Of a DNA stretch of 17,770 nt, positions 1 through 8,124 are shown one piece after another. Each line of letters starts with the position of its first letter. Within the stretch, counting starts at the first letter, position 1. The DNA is from Actinomycetota bacterium (GTDB lineage: Bacteria > Actinomycetota > Actinomycetes > Nanopelagicales > Nanopelagicaceae). The stretch is taken from contig WLMD01000022.1 in assembly GCA_009700405.1 (NCBI GenBank), positions 1 to 17,770 on the forward strand, given 5' to 3'. Made by a program: the position numbers and the translations under genes. The notes below the pieces were generated by a model that did no database searches, had not been told where the DNA came from, and was given only the letters and a program-made list of their open reading frames with translations.

Positions 1-825
1 ATTGCCAATGAATCTTCAGAATTCAAAAAATGGGTAGAAGCACATGTGCGCTTTCCAAATTCGATGGTCGACCGTATTGTGCCCGCGATTACGAACACGA
101 GAATCGATCAATTCGAATCAAAATATGGCTATCGCGACTTGTCTCTCATAACGGCGGAACCATTTAGCGAATGGGTCATCGAGCATGATGAAGTAGAGGC
201 GGAACTCAGCGGCAGCGGAATTCGGTTTGTAAATAGCGTTGCTCCATATGAGCTAGCAAAAATTCGCCTCTTTAACGGAGTGCATTCAACTCTGGCCTAT
301 CTGGGTCAACTGCTTTCCATCGAATACGTTGCAGATGTTATTTCTGATTCAAGGATCTCAGAATTCGTACAACGTATGCAAGAAGATGAAATCGCCCAAT
401 CATTTATCGCACCAACTGATCTAAATCTCATGGAGTATTCAACTCAGATACGCCAAAGGATAAGTAACCCGACTTTGTTGCACCGCACCGAACAAATCGC
501 GATAGATGGGTCCCAAAAATTGCCGCAGAGATTATTTGCAACTGCTAATAATCTGTATGAAAAAAGCCTGCCGTCTTCGCGAGTATGCCTAGCGATTGCA
601 ATATGGCTTCATTATTTGGGTGAAGCCGAAAAACTGGATGACCCATTGGCATTAGAACTACAAACATTTGCAAAAGGGAGAGATTCCAACCTCGTTGTCC
701 GGCATTGCCTCACGCTGGCCTTTGCATCTCCAGTGGATTCAGCGCTTTTCCCAGCAATTTCACGGTGGTTAGATCTACTCCGAACAAAGTCACTCTGGCA
801 AGTTCTATCTATTCTAGAAAGTTAA
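1..825 (+). CDS. Mannitol dehydrogenase / fructuronate reductase family protein, 5'-truncated by the window edge
   Basis: The frame is open from base 1 through a TAA at 823-825, so the gene begins upstream of the window; the GTG at 46 is an internal codon and not the start. About 274 C-terminal residues are visible. The early segment FPNSMVDRIVPAIT is the strongly conserved stretch of the polyol-specific long-chain dehydrogenase family (mannitol 2-dehydrogenase, fructuronate reductase UxuB, arabinitol dehydrogenase). The catalytic K-x4-N-x2-H pattern is intact as KIRLFNGVHS, with Lys at 259-261, Asn at 274-276 and His at 283-285. The Rossmann NAD-binding half is outside the window. The family oxidises polyols or aldonates such as D-mannonate with NAD(P). 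The exact substrate cannot be told from this half. It is followed after 5 bp by an FMN-dependent hydroxy-acid dehydrogenase on the same strand, so the two are probably cotranscribed. Family assignment is firm and substrate is open. Confidence 0.85.
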   Translation: MANESSEFKKWVEAHVRFPNSMVDRIVPAITNTRIDQFESKYGYRDLSLITAEPFSEWVIEHDEVEAELSGSGIRFVNSVAPYELAKIRLFNGVHSTLAYLGQLLSIEYVADVISDSRISEFVQRMQEDEIAQSFIAPTDLNLMEYSTQIRQRISNPTLLHRTEQIAIDGSQKLPQRLFATANNLYEKSLPSSRVCLAIAIWLHYLGEAEKLDDPLALELQTFAKGRDSNLVVRHCLTLAFASPVDSALFPAISRWLDLLRTKSLWQVLSILES

Positions 826-830
826 ATCGT

Positions 831-2060
831 ATGATGAGCGCAATGAAAACTCACAGGCAATTACCGCGATGGAAAACAATCAAACCTCTACTGGGTTGGC
901 ACCTGCCGCGATTTGATGGCGTCGACAAGAAATTACTTAGGTGCATCACGATTCAAGATCTTCGGGAGCTTTCGACGCAACGAGTGCCTAAAGCCGTTTA
1001 TGACTATGTTGATGGAGGAGCCAATGAAGAGATCAGTCTCTCACGAGCTCGTGAGACCTTTTCTAGAGTTGAATTTCGACCTCGAGTTCTGCGTGATGTA
1101 AATGAAGTGGATCTTGGAACAACAATCTTAGGCAAGCATTCAAATCTTCCTATTATTTTTGCACCGACCGGTTATACGCGAATGATGCATCACAGCGGAG
1201 AAATTGGAATTGCGACCGTTGCAACTTCTCATAATCTTGTGTACTCACTCTCAACCATGGGGACTACTTCTGCTCAAGAGCTTGGTGTTGCGCTACCTAA
1301 TTCACGTAAGTGGTTCCAGTTATATGTTTGGCGCGACCGAGAGCAAACAAAAGCATTTGTAAAGCAAGCCAAAGATGCCGGATTCGAAGCGTTAATTCTC
1401 ACGGTGGACACCCCGGTTGCTGGGCAACGCAACAGAGATATACGAAATGGGCTAACTGTTCCGCCAAAAATTAACACTAAAACGTTTTTCAATATGGCCA
1501 CCAAGGTGAAATGGTGCTTTAACGTCCTCACAACTCCACCGTTGGAGTTTGCAACTTTTCGCCAATTTACAAAACCACTGTCAGAAATTGCGGCAACGTT
1601 CTTTGATCCTGGAGTCACTTTTGATGATGTCTCGTGGTTAAAAACAATTTGGGGTGGCCCAATCATCGTTAAGGGTATTCAATCTGTAGAGGATGCAAAG
1701 ATTTTGGCCAAGATTGGCGTAGATGCAATTGTTCTTTCTAATCATGGCGGTCGCCAACTCGATTGTGGCGTGGTTCCACTTGAATTACTTCCTGAGGTAG
1801 TTGCAGCCGTTGGCAAGAAAATGGAGATCTATCTCGACGGTGGAATCATGAGTGGCAAAGACGTCCTGGCGGCTATTGGACTCGGGGCAGATGCAGTACT
1901 TATTGGGCGTGCATACCTATACGGAGCAATGGCTGGTGGCATGGCGGGCGTTGATAGGTCGATTCACATTCTTACCCAAGAAATGAAGACAACAATGCAA
2001 TTGACCGGAGTTACATCCATAAAGGATTTTACTTCAGAGTACGTGCGCATTCGGAATTGA
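831..2060 (+). CDS. FMN-dependent alpha-hydroxy-acid dehydrogenase/oxidase (L-lactate dehydrogenase / glycolate oxidase family)
   Basis: This is a full-length 409-residue member of the FMN-dependent alpha-hydroxy-acid dehydrogenase family, which oxidises L-2-hydroxy acids (L-lactate, glycolate, mandelate) to 2-oxo acids. Counting from the ATG at 831, the visible active-site residues are Tyr165 (QLYVW), Asp193 (TVDTP), Arg200 (GQRNRD), Lys281 (VKG), and the catalytic base His305 with Arg308 in SNHGGRQLD. The FMN phosphate-binding stretch YLDGGIMSGKDV and ADAVLIGRAYLYG are present. The open frame extends upstream to 705, but those codons overlap the previous gene and do not look like the family; ATGs at 831, 834 and 843 are the plausible starts, with a weak purine run (agaaag) before 831. 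There is no heme-binding domain and no signal peptide, so it is probably a cytoplasmic or membrane-peripheral flavoenzyme. Its stop lies one base from the stop of the convergent dehydratase. L-lactate versus glycolate specificity is undecided. Confidence 0.9.
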   Translation: MMSAMKTHRQLPRWKTIKPLLGWHLPRFDGVDKKLLRCITIQDLRELSTQRVPKAVYDYVDGGANEEISLSRARETFSRVEFRPRVLRDVNEVDLGTTILGKHSNLPIIFAPTGYTRMMHHSGEIGIATVATSHNLVYSLSTMGTTSAQELGVALPNSRKWFQLYVWRDREQTKAFVKQAKDAGFEALILTVDTPVAGQRNRDIRNGLTVPPKINTKTFFNMATKVKWCFNVLTTPPLEFATFRQFTKPLSEIAATFFDPGVTFDDVSWLKTIWGGPIIVKGIQSVEDAKILAKIGVDAIVLSNHGGRQLDCGVVPLELLPEVVAAVGKKMEIYLDGGIMSGKDVLAAIGLGADAVLIGRAYLYGAMAGGMAGVDRSIHILTQEMKTTMQLTGVTSIKDFTSEYVRIRN

Positions 2061-2061
2061 A

Positions 2062-3795
2062 CTAGTGCGAGTGACGTCCAACTTCACTACCGGAGCCGCC
2101 GAGCAAGAAATCTAGATCTGCTCCAGTATTTGCTTGCATCACGTGGTCAACATAGAGCTTGCTCCAGCCGCGCGTTGGGCCACCAGTTGGTGGGGTCCAG
2201 TTCTTGCGACGTTCGGCAAGAACTTCTTCAGAAACTAAGAGATCGAGCTTTCTATTCTCGACATCGAGGTCAATCTCATCTCCAGTCATGACAAGTGCAA
2301 GCGGTCCACCGACTGCTGCTTCTGGTGAAACATGCAAGACCACTGTGCCAAATGCAGTTCCACTCATGCGAGCATCGGAAACGCGAATCATGTCTGTAAT
2401 CCCCTGGGCAAGTAACTTGCGTGGCATGGAAACATTGCCAACTTCGGGAAACCCTGGGTAACCCTTAGGCCCGGCATTTTGCAAAACAATAATGTCACCG
2501 GCTTCAACATCCATGTTCATGTCATCTGCTGCAACGTTATATTCTTCTACGTTACTAAACACTCGAGCTTTACCGCGATGCTTGAGAAGGTGCGGAGATG
2601 CCGCCGAAATCTTCAATACTGCGCCATCTGGTGCAAGTGTTCCAGTCAGAACTACCGTTCCAGAACCAGCGCTTTGGAATGGATTACTCATCGGGGTTAT
2701 GACATCCTCATTCCAGTTCTTGGCCTTTTCAATGTTCTCGGCGACAGTTTTACCGCTCACGGTAATGTGATCACGATGAATGAGATTGCCAAGTTCGGCC
2801 ATGACAACTGGGATACCGCCTGCATAGTAGAAATCTTCCATGAGGTACTTACCCGATGGCATCAAATTCACCACAACAGGGATATCGCGTGCAAGTGAGT
2901 CAAAATCAGCGAGCGAAAGTGGGACCCCGACGCGGCCCGCTAGAGCCAATAAGTGCACTACTGCATTTGTTGATCCGCCAACAGCTGCATTAACTTTAAT
3001 TGCATTTTCGAAGGCATCGCGAGTAAGGATCTTTGAAAGAGTTAAGTCTTCTTTCACCATTTCGACAATTCTGCGGCCAGCAATTTGAGCAAGTGCATAG
3101 CGACGAGAATCAACAGCGGGAATCGCCGCACTTCCAGGCAATTGAACGCCTAAAGCCTCTGTAACTGAAGCCATGGTTGAAGCAGTACCCATCGTCATGC
3201 AGTGACCGGCGCTTCGAGCCATACATGTTTCGGCTTCGGTAAATTCTTCTTCGGTCATTGTTCCGTTACGAACTTCGTCGGCAAACTTCCACGCATCTGT
3301 ACCTGAACCAATATCTTTTCCGCGGAATTTACCGTTGAGCATTGGCCCACCAGTCATCATGAGGGTTGGCAAATTAACACTTGCTGCGCCCATCAACATT
3401 CCCGGAGTCGTTTTATCGCAACCTGCAAGTAAAATTACGCCATCCATTGGATTTGCGTGGATGAGTTCTTCAATCTCCATTGCTAAGAGGTTACGAAATA
3501 ACATTGTCGTTGGTCGCATAATTGGCTCACCCAATGACATGGCGGGGAATTCAAGTGGGAATCCACCGGCTTCCCACACTCCACGTTTAATGGATTCAGC
3601 AACTTTGTGCAGATGAGCATTACATGGTGTGAATTCTGACCAGGTGGAACCGATGCCAATTACAGGGCGGCCATCAAATAGATCTGGGGCAAATCCTTGG
3701 TTGCGCATCCAAGAACGATGGATAAAACCATTCTTACCTGTGCCTGCAAACCATTCGGAACTGCGACGCTTACCTTTTCCTGGATCTTCGCTCAT
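2062..3795 (-). CDS. IlvD/Edd family sugar-acid dehydratase (L-arabinonate/D-xylonate dehydratase type)
   Basis: The 577-residue product belongs to the IlvD/Edd dehydratase family, which uses an iron-sulfur cluster and Mg2+ to convert sugar acids to 2-keto-3-deoxy acids. The three cluster cysteines expected for the pentonate dehydratase branch are visible: Cys58 (TPCNAH), Cys126 (GCDKTT) and Cys199 (AGHCMTMGTASTM). The catalytic serine is Ser478 in RMSGT. The N-terminal RSSEWF...WMRNQGFAPDLFDGRPVIGI and the C-terminal TGADLDFL...VGRHSH resemble, from memory, characterised rhizobial L-arabinonate dehydratase rather than true dihydroxy-acid dehydratase of branched-chain synthesis. The start at 3795 has an AGGA-type ribosome binding site. 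It is the last gene of a minus-strand operon, 18 bp behind the D-2-hydroxyacid dehydrogenase. Together with the FAH-type dehydratase two genes upstream it supplies two successive Weimberg-pathway reactions. L-arabinonate, D-xylonate or another aldonate as substrate cannot be separated here. Confidence 0.9.
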   Translation of the reverse strand: MSEDPGKGKRRSSEWFAGTGKNGFIHRSWMRNQGFAPDLFDGRPVIGIGSTWSEFTPCNAHLHKVAESIKRGVWEAGGFPLEFPAMSLGEPIMRPTTMLFRNLLAMEIEELIHANPMDGVILLAGCDKTTPGMLMGAASVNLPTLMMTGGPMLNGKFRGKDIGSGTDAWKFADEVRNGTMTEEEFTEAETCMARSAGHCMTMGTASTMASVTEALGVQLPGSAAIPAVDSRRYALAQIAGRRIVEMVKEDLTLSKILTRDAFENAIKVNAAVGGSTNAVVHLLALAGRVGVPLSLADFDSLARDIPVVVNLMPSGKYLMEDFYYAGGIPVVMAELGNLIHRDHITVSGKTVAENIEKAKNWNEDVITPMSNPFQSAGSGTVVLTGTLAPDGAVLKISAASPHLLKHRGKARVFSNVEEYNVAADDMNMDVEAGDIIVLQNAGPKGYPGFPEVGNVSMPRKLLAQGITDMIRVSDARMSGTAFGTVVLHVSPEAAVGGPLALVMTGDEIDLDVENRKLDLLVSEEVLAERRKNWTPPTGGPTRGWSKLYVDHVMQANTGADLDFLLGGSGSEVGRHSH

Positions 3796-3813
3796 GTTTC
3801 CTATCTTACCTAT

Positions 3814-4716
3814 TTAGACTCCGTTGACAATAATGTTTTCGAGATTTATTCCAGCAGAAATTCTTTGCAATTGTGCTTCAACAAGTTTGCGAGCACGAGG
3901 TTCAAAGGCACTCGTATTTCCTCCCACATGCGGAGCGATAAAAACATTCTTAGCCTTCCACAGTGGATGGCCCTCAGGTAATGGTTCGGGATCTGTGACA
4001 TCTAGAGCTGCACTGATCCGACCCGAATTTAGCTCTGCGACTAACGCATCGGTATCAACAATCGGTCCTCGAGCGACATTAACTAGCAGTGCGCCGTCCT
4101 TTAGCGCCGCCAATCGTTTGGCTCCGAAAAGTCCTCGACTTCCATCGTTGAGTGGCAAAATTAAGATAACAACATCGAGTGTTGGTAAATAGGTATCAAA
4201 TTGATCCATAGTTATAGAGCCATCACGGCCCGACTGCGAGAAGCCAATAACTTCCACATCAAATCCTGAAAGGTTCTTTGCAATGGTCTGACCGATTGAC
4301 CCAAACCCAACAATGCCAATTCTTTTATCGCTTATGGATTGATAGCGAGCATGCTTCCAAAGGCCTGCATCCTGGGCACGTATTAATTCTGGAAAACCTC
4401 GTAAAGAGGCAATTGTTAGACCTACTGCGAGTTCGGCAGTCGATGCATCATGAATTCCGCGACCATTACATAGTGTCATGCCTGGGCGAATGAATTCCAA
4501 AGCATCGTCATAGCCCGCATTAGGCATTTGGAGCACTGAAAGGTTTGGCATGTGAAGAGTTTTTTCTAGCGCAGCTCGACCACCCATATAGGAAGGAACA
4601 TAAAATGTTATTGCAGAAAGGTCGGCGCTCTCCAACGGAGTATTCGCTGGCGAAAGACCGATGATGCCCTCAGGGATTGTTAAGTCATCCCATTGCGTCC
4701 AAACTACGGTGCTCAT
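3814..4716 (-). CDS. D-isomer-specific 2-hydroxyacid dehydrogenase (NAD(P)-dependent)
   Basis: The 300-residue product is a D-2-hydroxyacid dehydrogenase, interconverting a D-2-hydroxy acid and its 2-oxo acid with NAD(P)H. The Rossmann dinucleotide motif GFGSIG lies at residues 137-142 and the catalytic triad is Arg216 (VNVARG), Glu244 (DVTDPEPLP) and His263 (APHVGGNT). The substrate-binding N-terminal part is short compared with the usual family length of about 310-330 residues but no domain is missing. It sits inside the minus-strand sugar-acid operon and its ATG overlaps the stop of the upstream gene as ATGA, so translation is likely coupled; only a weak purine run precedes it. The context suggests it handles a 2-oxo acid made in or beside the pathway, for example glyoxylate, hydroxypyruvate or a keto-deoxy acid, but the substrate is inference. 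Confidence 0.88.
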   Translation of the reverse strand: MSTVVWTQWDDLTIPEGIIGLSPANTPLESADLSAITFYVPSYMGGRAALEKTLHMPNLSVLQMPNAGYDDALEFIRPGMTLCNGRGIHDASTAELAVGLTIASLRGFPELIRAQDAGLWKHARYQSISDKRIGIVGFGSIGQTIAKNLSGFDVEVIGFSQSGRDGSITMDQFDTYLPTLDVVILILPLNDGSRGLFGAKRLAALKDGALLVNVARGPIVDTDALVAELNSGRISAALDVTDPEPLPEGHPLWKAKNVFIAPHVGGNTSAFEPRARKLVEAQLQRISAGINLENIIVNGV

Positions 4717-5666
4717 GAATTACGTCCGCTCTTTAAAGTTGTTTCGTGAATATCTAATGGAATGCCAACTACACGATTAGACAATACGCCAACTTTATCA
4801 ACGGAAATTGTTACGACATCTCCATCCTGTAATGAAATTCCAAGTGGCGGAATAATTCCTGTCCCAGTAGAAAGAATTACACCATCCGGAAAAACTTGAC
4901 AACGAAATAGATAGGAAACTAGATCTTCAAATGTCCGATGCAGCGCACCTAAGGATGTTTGTGCTTGCCAGACCATTTCGGTATCTCGTTGAATGTGAGC
5001 GGAAATTCCTAAATCGTTTACTTCTTCAATTTCCCACATTGGAGTAATCATTGGGCCGATGGATGTAGAACCAGAATATATCTTTGCTTGAGATAGGTAC
5101 AGCGGATTTTCGCCTTCGATTGACCGAGCAGTCACATCATTACAAATCGTTAATCCGATAATCTCTTGAAATATATTTACGACGATTGCTACTTCAGGTT
5201 CTGGGACAGATTCATTCGAGTCTGCTCGAATTCCAATCTCTCCCAATGTGCCAACTGTTCGTCGTGCATTAGATTTAAAAAACAGTTCGGGGCGATCCGC
5301 TTCGTACACGCGTTGATAAACATCCGGCACTCCGCTTTCCTCTTTGCGCGCATCGCGTGAACGCAGATACGTGACGCCCGCTCCCCAAATTTCACTCTCT
5401 GCAGAAATTGGTGGCATCAACTTTCCGAATATCTCAACACCTTTTGGGCCATCGACCAATGTTTGTAATTCGGCTCGTCGAATTCTTAATGCGTCCGTAA
5501 GTGTCCTTAGTCCAGGAATTGAGAAATAACGTCCATCAACAAAGGTTGATAAATGGAGGGCCGCTTCGGTTGTTTGGATAACAGCTAACTTCTTGGTCAT
5601 GGCGCATAGTAACTTGCCCTGCATATGTGGGCTCAAAACCCTGGTTTTTAGGAGATGCCTTGCCAT
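4713..5666 (-). CDS. 2-keto-3-deoxy-pentonate dehydratase, FAH-fold (XylX/KDXD-like)
   Basis: This 317-residue protein has the fumarylacetoacetate-hydrolase fold and most resembles the branch that dehydrates 2-keto-3-deoxy-D-xylonate/arabinonate to alpha-ketoglutarate semialdehyde (Sulfolobus KDXD, Caulobacter XylX). Matching features recalled from that branch are IWGAGVTY, YEADRPELFFK, and EGENPLYLSQAKIYSG followed by GP. Metal ligands are visible as Glu156 and Glu158 (VPEPEVAIV) and Asp177 (CNDVTARS), at the spacing known for the Sulfolobus enzyme. The start at 5666 is chosen because a strong ribosome binding site (AGGGAGAGG) precedes it. In-frame ATGs at 5624 and 5600 would give a length nearer to that of the archaeal relative but have no such site. 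It is the first gene of the minus-strand operon and its stop overlaps the next ATG. Subfamily assignment is strong; the exact stereochemistry of the substrate is not determinable. Confidence 0.85.
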   Translation of the reverse strand: MARHLLKTRVLSPHMQGKLLCAMTKKLAVIQTTEAALHLSTFVDGRYFSIPGLRTLTDALRIRRAELQTLVDGPKGVEIFGKLMPPISAESEIWGAGVTYLRSRDARKEESGVPDVYQRVYEADRPELFFKSNARRTVGTLGEIGIRADSNESVPEPEVAIVVNIFQEIIGLTICNDVTARSIEGENPLYLSQAKIYSGSTSIGPMITPMWEIEEVNDLGISAHIQRDTEMVWQAQTSLGALHRTFEDLVSYLFRCQVFPDGVILSTGTGIIPPLGISLQDGDVVTISVDKVGVLSNRVVGIPLDIHETTLKSGRNS

Positions 5667-5669
5667 TTG

Positions 5670-5678
5670 CCTCTCCCT
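5670..5678 (-). promoter_or_regulatory. Ribosome binding site AGGGAGAGG of the FAH-type dehydratase
   Basis: On the minus strand AGGGAGAGG ends three bases before the ATG at 5666, with its GGGAG core about six bases from it. This is one of the clearest Shine-Dalgarno matches in the window and decides the start of the dehydratase gene over two downstream in-frame ATGs. Confidence 0.7.
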
Positions 5679-5712
5679 GGTGGCTAAACTGCTCTCGTTG
5701 GCTGACCGGATT

Positions 5713-5722
5713 CTTTCGAAAG
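5713..5722. promoter_or_regulatory. Perfect palindrome CTTTCGAAAG in the divergent spacer, possible operator
   Basis: The 72-bp spacer between the sugar-acid operon (minus) and the response-regulator/kinase pair (plus) carries a perfect 10-bp palindrome, CTTTCGAAAG, 17 bp before the regulator start. It could be an operator serving either direction. No clear -35/-10 pair was seen beside it. A 10-bp palindrome can also arise by chance, so the functional reading is tentative. Confidence 0.3.
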
Positions 5723-5738
5723 CTCAGATTGGAAAAAC

Positions 5739-6395
5739 GTGGAAATTAAGGCCATTCTCATCGATGACGATGACTTCACGCGCCTTCTTTTATCATCCAC
5801 TCTGAAAGACCTGGGTTACACCGTGGTCGCTGACGCCGCCACTGCCGCAGATGCGATTCGGGCAGCAACCGAACATGTTCCCGACCTTGCCATCGTTGAC
5901 CTTGATTTAGGCGAAGGGCCAACAGGTATTGATGTGGCACACGGGCTACGCAGAGTCCTTCCTGAAATTGCTCTCGTCATGCTCTCCTCGTATGAAGAGC
6001 CCCGGTTGATCAAAGCAAAACAACTAGAACTACCCGAAGGCACTGTGTATGTTGTAAAGAAAGTAGTTGGCACCCCAGAAGTACTGGAGAAAGCAATTAG
6101 TGCCGCACTTGGACATGAAGGTTTTGCATCTGAATTGATTGAAATCGATAACAAAACAAAACGAATGCGCCGACTCAGTGACTCACAGGTAGAAGTCATG
6201 AGGCTCGTCGCTTCTGGATTTACAAATGCCGCTATCGCTAAGCGTCAATTTCTTACGGAAGCATCCGTCGGAAAAGCTGTTGCACGCCTGATTAAGCAAC
6301 TCAATATTCCCGCTAATGAGGAACAGAACCAAAGAGTGCTCATCGCACAGGCTTATTACGAATCTATCGGGCCATCAACTTCTCGTCGTGGATAG
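5739..6395 (+). CDS. Response regulator, REC receiver plus LuxR-type HTH
   Basis: The 218-residue product has an N-terminal receiver domain (about residues 3-118) and a C-terminal LuxR/NarL-type helix-turn-helix (about 145-200). The acidic pocket is visible as LIDDDD, the phospho-acceptor as Asp54 in AIVDLDL, the switch Ser/Thr position as LSS at 82-84, and the conserved Lys in VVKK at 107-108. The HTH segment LSDSQVEVMRLVASGFTNAAIAKRQF has the usual LuxR spacing. It starts with GTG at 5739, behind a modest GGA-type site; no better in-frame start is seen. Its last codons overlap the kinase start, so the pair is probably cotranscribed and cognate. Likely role: DNA-binding output of the two-component system encoded with the next gene. 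Targets are unknown; the divergent sugar-acid operon 72 bp away is a possible one. Confidence 0.9.
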   Translation: MEIKAILIDDDDFTRLLLSSTLKDLGYTVVADAATAADAIRAATEHVPDLAIVDLDLGEGPTGIDVAHGLRRVLPEIALVMLSSYEEPRLIKAKQLELPEGTVYVVKKVVGTPEVLEKAISAALGHEGFASELIEIDNKTKRMRRLSDSQVEVMRLVASGFTNAAIAKRQFLTEASVGKAVARLIKQLNIPANEEQNQRVLIAQAYYESIGPSTSRRG

Positions 6396-8124
6396 TCAAT
6401 TACCTAACGTCCAAATCCGCTTAGGCGGCCCTTGGTTAATCTCTTGGCCATCATTTTTCTTTTCACTTCCTCTCCTACTGCTCAATATTGTTTCAAATAT
6501 TAACCTTTCTAAATTTACAGACGAAATAATCTTAAGAATCCTCTTAGTTGCCCTCGAACTCATTGTCGGACTCGGCGTTTGTATGTTTTTCTTGGTTAGA
6601 TATGCATTTCCTAATAGAGGCACCCAGCAAGTTGAATTATGGAAAGTCGTTTCCGGTTTTTTCTCAGCCGGAATGCTAGTCGGAGCGACTACTTCAATTT
6701 TGTTGGAAAAACAAGATATCGCTATATCTCGTGGGGCGACAACTAACGGAATTCTGACTGGAATCTTTCTTGTTTGGTGGGGATCAATGATCACGTTGCT
6801 TCTCGATGGACGTGCGCGATTTAGCGAGCAACGAAACGTGGTTATCGAAAGAGCTGTTCAAATCGAGCTGGCCCGTTTACAGGAAGCTGAAGTCTCGCAA
6901 CTAATGCGCATTTCAATTAGAAAAGAAATCGACGCCGAACTTACCAGCGCCCGCGAAAGTTTCGCCGCTCGCCTAGAAAAAGGCGAGTTTGAAATTAAAT
7001 CCAATGAATGGAGTGATGTCGCTTCATCCATCCGAGATACCGCTAACAACATTGTCCGGCCAATGAGTAGGCGACTCAAGGATAAAGCGTCAAAAGTTTA
7101 CCCACCACCCACCTTCTTTGCCTTCATTAAGAATATTATCCACAATCAACCATTTCGCCCTGGTGCACTAACTCTCATCTATCTAGTCCGCACCGGACCG
7201 ATTGAAGTAGAACATTTCGGATTAGAGACTGGACTTCTCTCATACCTTGCTGTTGCCTCTGTTTTTTTCATCTCTATGACACTGGCTAATTTTTTAATGC
7301 GCACCTTCCCAAAGAATCACGCGTGGATATTCTTAGACACAATTCTCATCATCCAAGTTTTTTACATGGCACTTCATCTGAGTCGCGAGTACTTGACAGG
7401 TATTCAGATTCCAAATGGCGAGCTGGTGAGCAATCTGATTACAAGCGTATTTCTCATCTTCGTTACATCGGGCTTTGGAACTTTCAGAAACATTCACCAA
7501 GACATGATGTCCTCTTTCAGCAAGACTCTAACCAAGAACGAAATCGAAGTTTTGGCAGAGAGTATTCAACTTTCTCGACTTGCAACTGAAGCTGCCGATC
7601 TCCTCCATGGACAAGTACAAACCAAGCTTGTAAGTTGCGCTGCTGCCATCGACCAAGCACGTTTATCTGGAAACGTTGAGCAATTCAATCGCGCACTCAT
7701 GCAAGCGCGAGCAATCTTGGAATTACCACTGCTAGACCAGGTTGCCGATCATGGCTCCACGGTAGAGCGTGAAATAGCTAGAAAATGCAAACTATGGGAT
7801 GGGCTCTGTGAAATCCATTTGGACTTACCTGAATCCATTGGACGCATAACTGGCAAGAACGCCTTTAACATTGGGCGAATCATCGAAGAAGCAATTTCTA
7901 ATTCGATGCGTCATGGATTAGCTACACAAATCAAAATAGTACTGAGAGAAAATATTCCTGGAACTATCTTTCTTACGGTAACTGATAACGGAATTGGTCC
8001 TCAGCAAGGTCATAAGGGACAAGGAAGTGACACGCTCTCTGTATACAGTTCGGGAACTAATGTTCTAGAAAGAAATCCTGATGGGCCCGGATCAATTCTT
8101 TCTTTGAGCGTGGGGTTATCCTAA
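6388..8124 (+). CDS. Polytopic membrane sensor histidine kinase (HisKA_3-like)
   Basis: The protein is about 578 residues counted from a GTG at 6388 that overlaps the regulator's stop codon by 8 bp; an ATG at 6316 also fits but lies deep inside the upstream gene. Hydrophobic segments are seen near residues 17-36, 47-71, 86-106 and 122-140. A charged helical, coiled-coil-like segment of about 60 residues follows (141-201), then more hydrophobic segments near 282-303, 312-331 and 347-367. The kinase core has a HisKA_3-like H-box with the presumed phospho-His407 in LLHGQVQTKL, an N-box EEAISNSMRHG with Asn505, and a G1 box TDNGIG with Asp533. The C-terminal GQGSDTL...GPGSILSLSV fits the short G2 region seen in LuxR-coupled kinases. 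No known extracellular sensor domain (PAS, CHASE, dCache) is recognisable, so the signal is unknown. It is placed between two REC-LuxR genes. Confidence 0.85.
   Translation: MDSQLPNVQIRLGGPWLISWPSFFFSLPLLLLNIVSNINLSKFTDEIILRILLVALELIVGLGVCMFFLVRYAFPNRGTQQVELWKVVSGFFSAGMLVGATTSILLEKQDIAISRGATTNGILTGIFLVWWGSMITLLLDGRARFSEQRNVVIERAVQIELARLQEAEVSQLMRISIRKEIDAELTSARESFAARLEKGEFEIKSNEWSDVASSIRDTANNIVRPMSRRLKDKASKVYPPPTFFAFIKNIIHNQPFRPGALTLIYLVRTGPIEVEHFGLETGLLSYLAVASVFFISMTLANFLMRTFPKNHAWIFLDTILIIQVFYMALHLSREYLTGIQIPNGELVSNLITSVFLIFVTSGFGTFRNIHQDMMSSFSKTLTKNEIEVLAESIQLSRLATEAADLLHGQVQTKLVSCAAAIDQARLSGNVEQFNRALMQARAILELPLLDQVADHGSTVEREIARKCKLWDGLCEIHLDLPESIGRITGKNAFNIGRIIEEAISNSMRHGLATQIKIVLRENIPGTIFLTVTDNGIGPQQGHKGQGSDTLSVYSSGTNVLERNPDGPGSILSLSVGLS

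Noticed and set aside
46..48. GTG at 46 as start of the first gene
   Set aside because: The frame is open from base 1 and the catalytic domain is only half present, so the gene is cut by the window edge.
705..830. N-terminal extension of the FMN-dependent dehydrogenase from an ATG at 705
   Set aside because: The extra 42 codons overlap the upstream dehydrogenase in another frame and show no family-like sequence; the ATG at 831 fits the usual family length.
1274..1666. 130-codon minus-strand open frame opposite the hydroxy-acid dehydrogenase
   Set aside because: It lies within a gene with intact active-site residues, and has no domain or ribosome binding site.
2479..2898. 139-codon + strand open frame opposite the IlvD-type dehydratase
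   Set aside because: It is antisense to a gene with full catalytic motifs, has no recognisable domain and no ribosome binding site.
2062..3795. Dihydroxy-acid dehydratase IlvD of branched-chain amino acid synthesis
   Set aside because: The N- and C-terminal signatures and the operon with a keto-deoxy-acid dehydratase point to the sugar-acid branch of the family.
6316..6387. ATG at 6316 as start of the histidine kinase
   Set aside because: It would overlap the response-regulator HTH by 80 bp; the GTG at 6388 gives a normal stop/start overlap, although neither has a clear ribosome binding site, so this remains a judgement.
6396..6794. 132-codon minus-strand open frame opposite the kinase
   Set aside because: It is antisense to the membrane segments of the kinase, and its composition is the complement of hydrophobic codons; there is no domain signal.
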